Source: Trebonia sp. (GTDB taxonomy: Bacteria; Actinomycetota; Actinomycetes; Streptosporangiales; Streptosporangiaceae). From it: DNA of 16,247 nucleotides. The stretch spans positions 1 through 16,247 of the forward strand of contig JASHXJ010000110.1 of assembly GCA_030043595.1 (NCBI GenBank), in the 5' to 3' direction. The position numbers and the translations under genes are program-made. How positions within the stretch are numbered: position 1 is the first letter of the stretch; each line of letters begins with the position of its first letter. This document shows positions 5,748 through 12,487 of this stretch, piece after piece. The notes beneath the pieces were generated by a model. It had not been told where the DNA came from, did not search any database, and worked only from the letters and a program-made list of their open reading frames with translations.

Positions 5748-8171
5748 TCAGCCGTCTACGTCTGACCAGGGCAGGGTGAGCGAGGGCGGTCCCGCAAGGC
5801 GGCGCAGTACATCCTGGTAGGCGCGGGATTCCTCGTCGGTGACCAGGCCGCTGTGCAGGGCTTCCCGCTTGAGAGCGTAGCCGCGCATGTCGTCGCTGTC
5901 GCGGCGCAGGGCCGCGGCGAGCGCACGCAGCATTTCGTGGGCGGCCTCGGGCGAGGGTCCCGCGGACAGCGCCAGCGCCAGGTGCCGCAGGCACAGCGTG
6001 CCACTCAAGGCGCCGGAGACGATGTCGGCGATCGTGGCGCGCTCACGAGCGGCCAGCGTCCCGCACACGGCGCACTCGCCGGCTCCGGGTGTCAGTGCGG
6101 CGACGGCGCGGCCCAGCTCCTCCGGCGGCCGGTCACTGTCCCCGGCCGACTCCAGGGCGTCCGCGACAGCCACCGCTAGTCCGGCGTACCCCGCCGAGAT
6201 TCCGAGCGGCGACGCGATCGACGCGTACTGCCAGGTATGCAGCGGGCAGTAGCCGCCCGCCTGCGCGTGCCGTGCCTGGTCGCTCACGCGGGTAGCGAGC
6301 AGGAACTGGCAGCGGCGAAGCTCCTCGCCGAGGGCCTGCTCCATCCGCGTGCATATCACGCAGCCACTGCCAGGACCGGTGCCAGGACCTGCGGCGCGGG
6401 GCAGGTCCTGGGGCACGGCGGCCCTGTCAGCAGATGAGACTCCGTCGGCGAGTACGGCACGCAAACCGTCGAGCCGCGTGCGCAGATCGTCTAGCGCGGC
6501 CATGTCCTCCTCGCGCGGCGGTGTACGCACGCTGCGACGGAAGCGTTCGGCTGCCTGGTCGGCCTGTTCGCCGGCCTGATCCCCAAGCCTGGAAGCCCAG
6601 GTGCGGGCCGCTTCCTGAAGCTGGACGCGCGCCTGCTCTTCGAACTCGGCGACTGTGGCGGTGAGCGCGTCGGCCAGACGCTGCCGGACCTCCGGGTCAC
6701 AGGAACCCGCCTTGCGGCGCGCGCGCCGGGGCGGTTCCGCCGAAACGACCCAGCTGGGCTCCCGGACGGTCAGGTCGGGGAGATCCGTCGCGGACCAGCC
6801 TGTCAGTTCCTGACTGTGCTCCCCGACGGCCAGCCCTGCTATCTGCGCACCTATCGAGCCAGGGGAGCGGGCCGTCTCAAGCAAGGCGCCGATCTCGCTG
6901 GCCGCCATGCCCGTGAGCAGTTCCTGTACCTCACCGGCCCGCCGCCGCAGCCACGGGCCGGTCACGTCCTGGCCGGCTCGTTCAAGCCTGACCCGGCCGT
7001 CCTCCAGCAGTGCGCCGGCCGGCTGGCTTGCCGCCGCGGCGGCGGATGCTTCGTCTATCACAGGGGCGACCAGGTTCCGCAGTTCGGCCTGCCATGCCTC
7101 GCTCCGGGCGGCCAGCCGGTCCGGCAGGCCGGCATCGATGATGCCGGCGATCCGGGCGGCAGTCCGGCGCTGCTGACCAGTGAGTTCCGCCATTCGCGCG
7201 TCGAAAGCCGCCAGAACCTCGGTGACGCGCACGCCGTCGTCGCGGGCCAGCCGCCCGAGCTCCAGGCCCCGGCGCTGCGCGGCGACCAGCGTGGCTGCCC
7301 GGTCGGCTACATTGCGCAGGAAGACCCGGGTCTTGTCCGCGGTCAGGAACTCGGCCAGCGAGGCGCGCAGGCCCGGAACCCCGCTTGCGGACAGGCGGCC
7401 CTGGTCGCCGTGAAGGACGCCGTCCAGCGCGTCAAGCGCGGACAGCGCGAACAACCGGGGCGCACCCATCCCCAGGTCCTCGCGCAGGCGGCGGCGCACG
7501 AAATCCTGCACATCGACGGCCTCACGGTCACTGACCAGGTCGCGTTTGTTGAGCACAAGGAACATGGCGCCCGCGTGCCGGGACGCCTCGGCGAGGAAGT
7601 CAGCCTCTGCCTCAGTCAGCGGCGAGTCGAAACCGGTCACGAAGACCACGGCATCGGCCTGGGGAAGGAACTGCCTTGTGGCCGCGGTGCCGGCGACAAT
7701 GGCCGATCCGACGCCGGGGGTGTCGACGAACTCGAACCCCAGACGCAGGATCTCCGCGGGAACCTCCACCTCAACCGAGGTCACCCGCATCTGCGCGCGC
7801 CGCACGCTCGACTGTGCGACGAATTCCGCCACGTCGCCGAGCTGGACCTCGACGGGAAACGCGGCATGATGACGGCGCACTATCGCCCTCGGCCGGCTGC
7901 CGTACCGGACGGTGGTGATCACCGAGGTCATCGGGAGGGCGCCCATCGGCAGGTACGCGCCGCCGAGTAGCGCGTTCATCAGCGTGCTCTTGCCCCGGCT
8001 GAACTGTCCCACCATGGCGAGCCGGAACCGGTCCGTGGCAAGGCGCGCCAGCAGTTCCCTTGCCCGCTCGGCCGCGTCCGCGTCGCCGCGCGAGCGCGCC
8101 AGGTGCAGTGCCGCGCGGAGCATGTCGCCGAGTTCGAGCCGGCGATCCTGGTAGGCCGTCAGCCCGTTCAC
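5748..8171 (-). CDS. Dynamin-family GTPase with tandem CxxC/CxxH tail
   Basis: 807 residues. GTPase motifs: G1 GQFSRGKST (55-63, Lys61), G2 candidate in MTSVITT (81-87), G3 DTPG (150-153), G4 NKRD (208-211). A long helical region (about 280-590) resembles the stalk of bacterial dynamin-like proteins, which act on membranes. The last 200 residues are unusual: C604-x2-C607 with C642-PL-H645, and C700-x2-C703 with C727-LR-H730. These are two repeats of a CxxC...CxxH module that looks metal-binding (zinc or Fe-S) and resembles stand-alone actinobacterial proteins with 'GxCxxHxW' motifs. GTG start, 16 nt after the MFS stop, with GAGGCGGGG upstream, so it is the second gene of a riboswitch-controlled MFS-GTPase operon. 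Membrane repair or remodelling under fluoride stress is an inference. Confidence 0.87.
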   Translation of the reverse strand: MNGLTAYQDRRLELGDMLRAALHLARSRGDADAAERARELLARLATDRFRLAMVGQFSRGKSTLMNALLGGAYLPMGALPMTSVITTVRYGSRPRAIVRRHHAAFPVEVQLGDVAEFVAQSSVRRAQMRVTSVEVEVPAEILRLGFEFVDTPGVGSAIVAGTAATRQFLPQADAVVFVTGFDSPLTEAEADFLAEASRHAGAMFLVLNKRDLVSDREAVDVQDFVRRRLREDLGMGAPRLFALSALDALDGVLHGDQGRLSASGVPGLRASLAEFLTADKTRVFLRNVADRAATLVAAQRRGLELGRLARDDGVRVTEVLAAFDARMAELTGQQRRTAARIAGIIDAGLPDRLAARSEAWQAELRNLVAPVIDEASAAAAASQPAGALLEDGRVRLERAGQDVTGPWLRRRAGEVQELLTGMAASEIGALLETARSPGSIGAQIAGLAVGEHSQELTGWSATDLPDLTVREPSWVVSAEPPRRARRKAGSCDPEVRQRLADALTATVAEFEEQARVQLQEAARTWASRLGDQAGEQADQAAERFRRSVRTPPREEDMAALDDLRTRLDGLRAVLADGVSSADRAAVPQDLPRAAGPGTGPGSGCVICTRMEQALGEELRRCQFLLATRVSDQARHAQAGGYCPLHTWQYASIASPLGISAGYAGLAVAVADALESAGDSDRPPEELGRAVAALTPGAGECAVCGTLAARERATIADIVSGALSGTLCLRHLALALSAGPSPEAAHEMLRALAAALRRDSDDMRGYALKREALHSGLVTDEESRAYQDVLRRLAGPPSLTLPWSDVDG

Positions 8172-8187
8172 GTGCCCCGCCTCGCGA

Positions 8188-9375
8188 TCACGGAGCGGCC
8201 TTCAGCCGGCTGCGAACGGCCAGGAGCAGCGGGATCGCCGCGAGCTCGGCGACGACGCAGAACGCCACGAGCCCCCCTGGACAGACGTCGATGAGGACGC
8301 CGATCACGATGCTGCCGAGCACCCAGGCCGTGCCGTACGCGGCGGTGAACAGTCCGAAGGCGTAGGCCCGGCGGTCGGCGGAGACCATCGGCGCGACCGC
8401 GGCCGGGATAAGCGATTCCTGCACGCCCATGCCCAGGCCCCACAGCGCCGAGCCGGCCAGGATCGCCCAGAACCCGCCGAGGAACACCAGCGGCGCGTAG
8501 CCGGCCGAGACGATCGTCAGCGGGACGAGCGCGCCGATCCCGGCCCGGTCGAAAATCCGGCCCAGGATCAGTGACCCGGTGCCGCTGACGGCCATCGCGA
8601 CCGCGTAGACCACGGGCGTGAGGTCCGCGGACACGGTTCCCGCGCGCTGGAAGTGGTAGGCGATCAGCGGGAAGTCGGCGAAGCCCGCGCCCGCCAGTGC
8701 CGCCGCGGCCAGGTAGATCCAGAAGGCACGGGGGAGGCGGACAGCGCCCGGGACGGCGGGGCCGGCCACCAGGTCCCGCGGGCGCGGGTAGAGCAGCCGT
8801 GCCACAGCCAGCAGCGACAGCATGATGGCGGCCGGGACCGCCAGCGTCGCGAACGCCGCCTTGTAGTCGTGGTGACTGACCGTCAGCACCAGTGCGACAA
8901 GGAGCGGGCCGAACAAGGCCCCGAACTGGTCGAGCGCCTCGTGCAGCCCGAACGCCCGCCCGTAGCCGATCTCCTTCGCCGCGTGCGAGAGCATCGCGTC
9001 CCGCGGCGGGTTCCGTATCCCCTTGCCGATCCGCTCGGCGACGATCAGCACCGCGGCCACCTGCCAGGTCCCGGCCAGCGCGAGCAGCGGAACGACCGAC
9101 ATCTGCAGGATGTAGCCGCCGATCGTGACCGGCCAGTACCGGCCGGTCCGGTCCGCACCGCGCCCGGAGGCCAGCCGGATGTTGTACCCGATGAACTCAC
9201 CGGTTCCGCTGACCACGCTGATCGTGAACGCCCCCGCCCCCAGCAAGCCCAGGTACGGGCCGGTGATGCTGCGCGAGCCCTCGTAGGTGAAGTCGGCGAA
9301 GAAGCTCATGATGCCGACCATGATCACGAACTTCAGCGCGGGTGACGCGATGACAGGCTGGCGGCTTGGCGGCAT
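8188..9375 (-). CDS. MFS transporter, fluoride-riboswitch controlled
   Basis: 395 residues with about 12 hydrophobic segments, the standard MFS size. Features: FADFTYEGSRSITGPYLG in helix 1, an A-motif-like loop RGADRTGRYW between helices 2 and 3, and ERIGKGIRNPPRDAMLS in the helix 4-5 region, a signature of a bacterial and archaeal MFS subgroup of unknown substrate. The second half repeats the pattern (GRIFDRAGIGALVP). Start ATG 9375 has AGGAGG 4 nt upstream. The leader carries a canonical fluoride-type aptamer (9456-9397). The substrate cannot be told: fluoride itself is normally exported by Fluc/CrcB or CLC-F, so this may move a metabolite or metal affected by fluoride. The next gene on the strand is the dynamin-like GTPase. 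Confidence 0.85.
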   Translation of the reverse strand: MPPSRQPVIASPALKFVIMVGIMSFFADFTYEGSRSITGPYLGLLGAGAFTISVVSGTGEFIGYNIRLASGRGADRTGRYWPVTIGGYILQMSVVPLLALAGTWQVAAVLIVAERIGKGIRNPPRDAMLSHAAKEIGYGRAFGLHEALDQFGALFGPLLVALVLTVSHHDYKAAFATLAVPAAIMLSLLAVARLLYPRPRDLVAGPAVPGAVRLPRAFWIYLAAAALAGAGFADFPLIAYHFQRAGTVSADLTPVVYAVAMAVSGTGSLILGRIFDRAGIGALVPLTIVSAGYAPLVFLGGFWAILAGSALWGLGMGVQESLIPAAVAPMVSADRRAYAFGLFTAAYGTAWVLGSIVIGVLIDVCPGGLVAFCVVAELAAIPLLLAVRSRLKAAP

Positions 9376-9396
9376 GGAACCTCCTGGTCCTATGGC

Positions 9397-9456
9397 CAGG
9401 GACCGTCAGCGCGCCCGGCTTACCGGGCCGCGATTCCTGGGTGAGCCCCATCACCC
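9397..9456 (-). promoter_or_regulatory. Fluoride (crcB-motif) riboswitch, canonical, before the MFS-GTPase operon
   Basis: Read on the minus strand. Stem 1 is GGGTG (9456-9452) with CACCC (9443-9439) around loop ATGGGGCT (9451-9444). Stem 2 is GCCCGG (9428-9423) with CCGGGC (9418-9413), extended past a bulge. Then TGAC (9408-9405) and pseudoknot strand GGTCCC (9404-9399), pairing with GGGGCT (9449-9444). Expression platform: CCTGG (9400-9396) can pair with CCAGG (9387-9383), which overlaps the AGGAGG ribosome site (9385-9380); GGTCC/GGACC (9404-9400/9390-9386) is a competing fold. An ON switch is predicted. Confidence 0.87.
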
Positions 9457-9514
9457 GGTACCTGTCAGATTCTGCCAGATGGCCGCGTGCGGCGGCCCGG
9501 GTAAGATCACCAGC
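9457..9514. promoter_or_regulatory. Bidirectional promoter region between two divergent aptamers
   Basis: 58 bp separate the minus-strand MFS aptamer and the plus-strand variant aptamer. On the plus strand TAAGAT (9502-9507) lies 7 nt before the aptamer stem, well placed as a -10. On the minus strand CAGAAT (9474-9469) is a weaker candidate. Neither has an obvious -35. Confidence 0.4.
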
Positions 9515-9570
9515 GGCGGAGGGGCTCGCCGCAATCGCGCCAGTGCCAACGGTCCCTGCTGAGCAAGGGA
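9515..9570 (+). promoter_or_regulatory. Variant fluoride-type riboswitch before the zinc-ribbon/HEAT gene
   Basis: Stem 1 GGCG (9515-9518) / CGCC (9527-9530) around loop GAGGGGCT (9519-9526). A short stem GC...GC (9537-9546 region) is followed by CAAC and the pseudoknot strand GGTCCC (9551-9556), pairing with GGGGCT (9521-9526). Compared with the canonical MFS leader, the loop starts GAG instead of AUG and the segment before the pseudoknot is CAAC instead of TGAC; the rest is the same. Expression platform: TCCCT (9553-9557) can pair with AGGGA (9566-9570), part of the purine stretch AGGGAAGG upstream of the ATG at 9586. Confidence 0.68.
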
Positions 9571-9585
9571 AGGCACGGCGGCGGC

Positions 9586-9975
9586 ATGTTCTGGTGTTTT
9601 CACTGCTACGCGCTCAACGATCACCCCGCCGGGCCGTGCGACGCCTGCGGCGAACCGGTTGAACCGCCCGCCGGTCTTTCCTGGACTGGCAGCCTGATCT
9701 GGGCGCTGCACCACCCTGACGGGGACCGGGCGGTACTGGCCGCGACGACTCTCGGCAAGCTGAGAGCACGCGAGAGCGTCCCGGCGCTGCGGGCGGCGGT
9801 GGAAGCTGGCCGTGACATTTTCCTGCGCGCGGCCGCGCTGCGCAGCCTCATCGCGATCGAGGGCGTCGAGTCACTGCGCCCATGGCTCGACGAGCTGAGC
9901 CGGGCCGCTCCCGTCAACGTGCGGACCATCGCCCGACGGGCGCTGGACGAAGGAGCCGGCGATGACGCGCGGTGA
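9586..9975 (+). CDS. Small zinc-ribbon plus HEAT-repeat protein
   Basis: 129 residues. The N-terminus MFWCFHCYALN ... PCDACGEPVEPP holds C4-x2-C7 and C18-x2-C21, a compact zinc-ribbon-like knuckle. Residues about 36-125 form two to three HEAT-like helical repeats (AVLAATTLGKLRARESVPAL, FLRAAALRSLIAI, VRTIARRALDE), the usual fold for protein-protein contacts. No catalytic motif is visible, so an adaptor or scaffold role is the best guess. The ATG at 9586 is chosen because it places the zinc motif at the N-terminus and follows the riboswitch leader; AGGGAAGG lies 12 nt upstream, which is a long spacing. It is monocistronic or read through into the next variant-leader gene 42 bp after its stop. 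Function unknown. Confidence 0.75.
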   Translation: MFWCFHCYALNDHPAGPCDACGEPVEPPAGLSWTGSLIWALHHPDGDRAVLAATTLGKLRARESVPALRAAVEAGRDIFLRAAALRSLIAIEGVESLRPWLDELSRAAPVNVRTIARRALDEGAGDDAR

Positions 9976-10003
9976 CGTCCGATGACGGCGCGGCCAGTCA
10001 GAG

Positions 10004-10009
10004 TATCGT
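10004..10009 (+). promoter_or_regulatory. -10 box (TATCGT) before the second variant aptamer
   Basis: TATCGT lies 7 nt before stem 1 of the aptamer at 10017, the same spacing as at 9502. A poor -35 match, GATGAC (9981-9986), is 17 nt upstream. This suggests the 94-residue gene has its own promoter rather than relying on read-through. Confidence 0.45.
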
Positions 10010-10016
10010 GGTAACC

Positions 10017-10075
10017 GGCGGAGGGGCTCGCCATCAAACGCGGATGCCAACAGTCCCTGTCGCTGCGACAGGGAG
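10017..10075 (+). promoter_or_regulatory. Variant fluoride-type riboswitch with strong ribosome-site hairpin
   Basis: Stem 1 GGCG (10017-10020) / CGCC (10029-10032), loop GAGGGGCT (10021-10028), joiner ATCAAAC (10033-10039), a short stem GC/GC (10040-10041/10046-10047), then CAAC and the pseudoknot strand AGTCCC (10052-10057), pairing with GGGGCT (10023-10028). The change from GGTCCC to AGTCCC keeps pairing with the final U of the loop. Expression platform: TCCCTGTCG (10054-10062) pairs perfectly over 9 bp with CGACAGGGA (10066-10074). This buries the ribosome site AGGGAG (10070-10075), which lies 6 nt before the ATG at 10082. The two folds exclude each other. Confidence 0.72.
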
Positions 10076-10081
10076 CGACGG

Positions 10082-10366
10082 ATGACCCAGGAGTATCTCA
10101 TTGGTGAGCTGTCCGTGCGGCTGGGTCAGCTGCAGGCCGCCGCACAGCATGCCGCATCGCATGAGGTAGCAAACCTGCGTGACGAGGTCGAGTCGAGGTC
10201 GGCTGACCGGCTCGCCGCCGAGGTGACGAAGGCACTGGCTCTGGCGGACCGGCTCTGCTGGTACTCCCTGTCCGACGGCGATGCCGCCGCGTTCAGCCGC
10301 CAGGCAGCGATTGGCGCGGACCTGCGCCTGTTCGGTACGTGTGCCCGGCTGATCGACGACGAGTAA
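10082..10366 (+). CDS. Small helical protein of unknown function
   Basis: 94 residues, predicted mostly helical, with amphipathic stretches (ELSVRLGQLQAAAQHAASHE, DRLAAEVTKALALADRLCWY). It has no membrane segment, signal peptide or catalytic motif, and two cysteines that are not arranged as a metal site. I do not recognise the family. Coding is supported by a strong ribosome site (AGGGAG, 6-nt spacing), the dedicated structured leader and clean third-position GC. It converges on the DUF190 gene with a 7-bp gap. The leader ties it to the same signal as the zinc-ribbon/HEAT gene and the 89-residue gene, which makes it a candidate fluoride-response protein. Confidence 0.72.
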   Translation: MTQEYLIGELSVRLGQLQAAAQHAASHEVANLRDEVESRSADRLAAEVTKALALADRLCWYSLSDGDAAAFSRQAAIGADLRLFGTCARLIDDE

Positions 10367-10373
10367 CGAGACG

Positions 10374-11420
10374 TCAGGCCGCCGCGCTGACTGCGCTGGC
10401 CCGCATGGCGGGCACGGTCTCACTGGTGACGAGGCCCTGCTCGGTGGTGAGCTCGTCGATGATGGAGTACGCCGTTGCGACGCGCTCGGGGGTGTCGACC
10501 ACGATCGTGACCGCGGGGACGCGCCGGCCTAGCTGCAGCAGCCTGTCACCGTGCGGGGCGTGGTCGCCGTGGAAGCCCCAGACGCCGCGCAGGGTGGTCG
10601 CTCCGGCGATCCCGGCGGTGCGCAGCCTTCGGACGATCGTGCGGTGGATCGGCCGGCCGTCGTACCGGGCTGCCTCGGAGGTGTACACCATGAGCTTGTG
10701 CCACAGCGACATGCCGGTCTCGTCCGTACCCGGCAGTGCGGCAGGGGAGCCGATGCGCTCCCCGTCGCGCTTGCAGATGGTGATGCGCTCCAGGGTGAGC
10801 AGCGGGCGGCGCAGCAGGGCGCCGATCTCGGGCAGCACCCGGCTGATCTGCTCACCTGAGCCGACCGAGATGATCATCATCGGCGTCTGCGCGTTGCGGC
10901 CGAAGAACGTGGCCCGCTCCCGCTGGCCGTGCGCCGTGCCGTCGACGCCGAGCAGCGCGGTGGCGCCCGCGACACCGCGGCGGTGCAGCAGGTCGCAGAC
11001 GGCGATGAACGCGGGCACGCGGTACACCCGCTCCTGACGGCCCAGGTAGACCGTGAGCTTCGTGGCCTCATGCAGGTCGCCCGGGAGGGTGACCGGGCCG
11101 ATGTCGCCGGCCAGCATCCGCGCCCGTTCCAGGGTGATCAGCCCGTTCCTGGTCAGGCGCGCCGCTTCGCCGAGGATCGCCTCGACGCGGGGCCTGGCGT
11201 CGACCGCGACCGCGACCAGCGGCAGGTCCTCCGACAGAGTCAGCGAGCGGTCCGTGCGCGGGCGCTGCCTGGCCCCGAAGCCCTCGGTTCCGCGCAGCAG
11301 GACGCTGGTCGCGATCTCGTGCCGCCCGTACAGGTCGAGCAGGGCGTCGGCGACGAAGGCGTTCCCTGTGCGCTGGCGCTCGCCGAAATAACTGGTGAGC
11401 TTGAGGCAGTCCGCGTTCAC
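10374..11420 (-). CDS. Triple-DUF190 protein in the crcB operon
   Basis: 348 residues made of three DUF190 domains in tandem. Domain 1 is about 5-103 (LKLTSYFGERQRTGNAFVAD, TSVLLRGTEGFG, LSEDLPLVAVAVD). Domain 2 is about 118-218 (TKLTVYLGRQERVYRVPAFI, GVAGATALLGVDG). Domain 3 is about 233-333 (KLMVYTSEAARYDGRPIHRT, GIAGATTLRGVWGFHGDH, VVDTPERVATAYSIIDEL). DUF190 is a PII-like fold usually of about 100 residues encoded as a single domain, and is often adjacent to or fused with crcB. Domain 2 has lost the GxxGFG turn (GVDGTAHG), so it may be degenerate. PII-like proteins are trimers; a three-domain chain may form a built-in pseudo-trimer (inference). GTG start with GGAAG 6 nt upstream; 4-bp overlap with crcB. 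Confidence 0.87.
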   Translation of the reverse strand: MNADCLKLTSYFGERQRTGNAFVADALLDLYGRHEIATSVLLRGTEGFGARQRPRTDRSLTLSEDLPLVAVAVDARPRVEAILGEAARLTRNGLITLERARMLAGDIGPVTLPGDLHEATKLTVYLGRQERVYRVPAFIAVCDLLHRRGVAGATALLGVDGTAHGQRERATFFGRNAQTPMMIISVGSGEQISRVLPEIGALLRRPLLTLERITICKRDGERIGSPAALPGTDETGMSLWHKLMVYTSEAARYDGRPIHRTIVRRLRTAGIAGATTLRGVWGFHGDHAPHGDRLLQLGRRVPAVTIVVDTPERVATAYSIIDELTTEQGLVTSETVPAMRASAVSAAA

Positions 11421-11782
11421 AGCTGACTTCCGATCAGGCGGCCAACCGCCGCGGCGGCGACGCCGAGCGCGAGGCTGACGGTCACGTTGAGGATGACCTT
11501 GTGATACTGGCGTTCCTCGGCCAGCCGCTGCGTTTCCAGCATCCAGGTCGAGAAGGTGGTGTAGGAGCCGACGGCGGCGGTGCCGGCCAGCAGCGCCTGG
11601 TCATGCCCGAGGGCGAGCCCGGCCAGCAGGCCCAGGATCACCGCGCCGGAGATGTTGACCGCCATGGTGCCGAACGGGAAGTCGCGGCCCGCGGACGAGG
11701 ACACGGCGCCGTCGACCAGGAACCGCAGGACCGAGCCCGCCCCGCCGATCAGCACCACCCCGGCCCAGACCAGCACGTTCAT
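11417..11782 (-). CDS. crcB: CrcB/Fluc fluoride channel subunit (downstream copy)
   Basis: 121 residues, four hydrophobic segments, the usual Fluc size. Family motifs: GGAGSVLRFLVDGAV in helix 1, FPFGTMAVNISGAVILGLLAG in helix 2 with the conserved Asn, and GSYTTFSTWMLET in helix 3 with the broken-helix TTFST segment and its conserved Phe. Fluc proteins are dual-topology dimers that let F- leave the cell passively. Actinobacteria often carry two unlike copies that form a heterodimer, which fits this pair. The ATG (11782) overlaps the stop of the upstream crcB (ATGA), and the TGA overlaps the GTG of the DUF190 gene, so all three are co-translated. Confidence 0.93.
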   Translation of the reverse strand: MNVLVWAGVVLIGGAGSVLRFLVDGAVSSSAGRDFPFGTMAVNISGAVILGLLAGLALGHDQALLAGTAAVGSYTTFSTWMLETQRLAEERQYHKVILNVTVSLALGVAAAAVGRLIGSQL

Positions 11783-12279
11783 CGCCGCACCCGCACTCTC
11801 CTGACCATCGCGGTGGCCAGGTGGATCGCCGCGTACCCCGCCGCGACGCTGGCCGCGGCGTACCCGGCGGCCAGTCCCCACGCGTGGGCGCTGAGCATCC
11901 GCAGTAGCTCGACTTGCATCGTGGAGAACGTCGACAGCCCGCCGCACAGCCCGGTGCCCAGCAGCGGCCGCCGGTAGCTGGACAGCGGCAGTCGTTCCTG
12001 CAGGCGCGTTACGAAGTAGCCGAGCAGGAACGCCGCGGTGATGTTGACCGCGAACGTGGGCCATGGCCAGGACGTCGCCGATTGCGGGAAGGCCTCGCTC
12101 AGCGCGGCGCGCAGCAGCGTCCCGAGCGCGCCGCCCGCGAAGATCGCGGCGATCTCCTGCCGGTCGGCCCGCGGCAGCACCCGGGCTCGCCGCGCAGACG
12201 GCGCGGGGCGGACGCCAGGGACGGCGCGGCCGGGCAGCGCCGGCACCGCGAGGATCGCGTCGGCGGGCGATTCGGGCAC
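11779..12279 (-). CDS. crcB: CrcB/Fluc fluoride channel subunit (upstream copy)
   Basis: 166 residues from the chosen start. Core Fluc motifs: FAGGALGTLLRAAL in helix 1, WPWPTFAVNITAAFLLGYF in helix 2, and GTGLCGGLSTFSTMQVELLRML in helix 3 with STFST. About 40 residues precede helix 1, longer than usual for Fluc and low in recognisable structure. I chose GTG 12279 because GAGGAG (minus 12294-12289) lies 9 nt upstream and is what the riboswitch hairpin would mask. An earlier in-frame GTG (12300) adds 7 residues but has no ribosome site, and GTG 12180 would give a 133-residue protein of normal length. Its stop overlaps the second crcB start. This and its neighbour probably make one heterodimeric fluoride exporter. 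Confidence 0.88.
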   Translation of the reverse strand: MPESPADAILAVPALPGRAVPGVRPAPSARRARVLPRADRQEIAAIFAGGALGTLLRAALSEAFPQSATSWPWPTFAVNITAAFLLGYFVTRLQERLPLSSYRRPLLGTGLCGGLSTFSTMQVELLRMLSAHAWGLAAGYAAASVAAGYAAIHLATAMVRRVRVRR

Positions 12280-12286
12280 GCTGCAA

Positions 12287-12385
12287 GGCTCCTCGGTCAC
12301 GGTGGAATCCAGAGCTCAGAAGCCGTCAGCCACAGCTTCGCGGCGTTTCGGGAGGCCGAGACCCCCACGCCAGGACATCATCTGG
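12287..12385 (-). promoter_or_regulatory. crcB: Degenerate fluoride-type riboswitch before the crcB operon
   Basis: Read on the minus strand. Stem 1 is CCAG (12385-12382) with CTGG (12373-12370) around loop ATGATGTC (12381-12374). A 25-nt joiner with its own small hairpin (other leaders have about 5 nt) leads to stem 2, GCCGC (12344-12340) with GTGGC (12333-12329). Then TGAC and the pseudoknot strand GGCTTC (12324-12319). Its pairing with GATGTC has one U-U mismatch, hence the lower confidence. Expression platform: GGCTTC pairs fully (one G-U) with GGAGCC (12292-12287), which covers the GAGGAG ribosome site. The 3' half matches the consensus well, and the gene is the classic target of this RNA. 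Confidence 0.6.
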
Positions 12386-12393
12386 ACACTGTC

Positions 12394-12399
12394 AGTTTA
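12394..12399 (-). promoter_or_regulatory. Possible -10 box of the crcB operon (TAAACT)
   Basis: TAAACT on the minus strand (12399-12394) lies 8 nt before stem 1 of the crcB aptamer, the spacing seen at the other leaders. The divergent gap to the plus-strand variant aptamer (12386-12487) also contains two GGCGCC palindromes (12402-12407, 12413-12418). Confidence 0.4.
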
Positions 12400-12473
12400 C
12401 CGGCGCCCGTGTGGCGCCCAGGACACAGGGGGCTGAGACGCCCGTCACCGTGGGCTGCGACACGCCGTTGCGC

Positions 12474-12479
12474 TACCGT
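12474..12479 (+). promoter_or_regulatory. Possible -10 box (TACCGT) before the third variant aptamer
   Basis: TACCGT lies 8 nt before stem 1 at 12488, again placing a transcript start at the edge of the aptamer. The -35 region is not recognisable. Confidence 0.4.
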
Positions 12480-12487
12480 GAGCTGAC

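Noticed and set aside
6816..7970. 384-codon open frame antisense to the dynamin-like gene
   Set aside because: No recognisable domain, composition typical of an antisense frame in GC-rich DNA, and the opposite strand has clear GTPase motifs.
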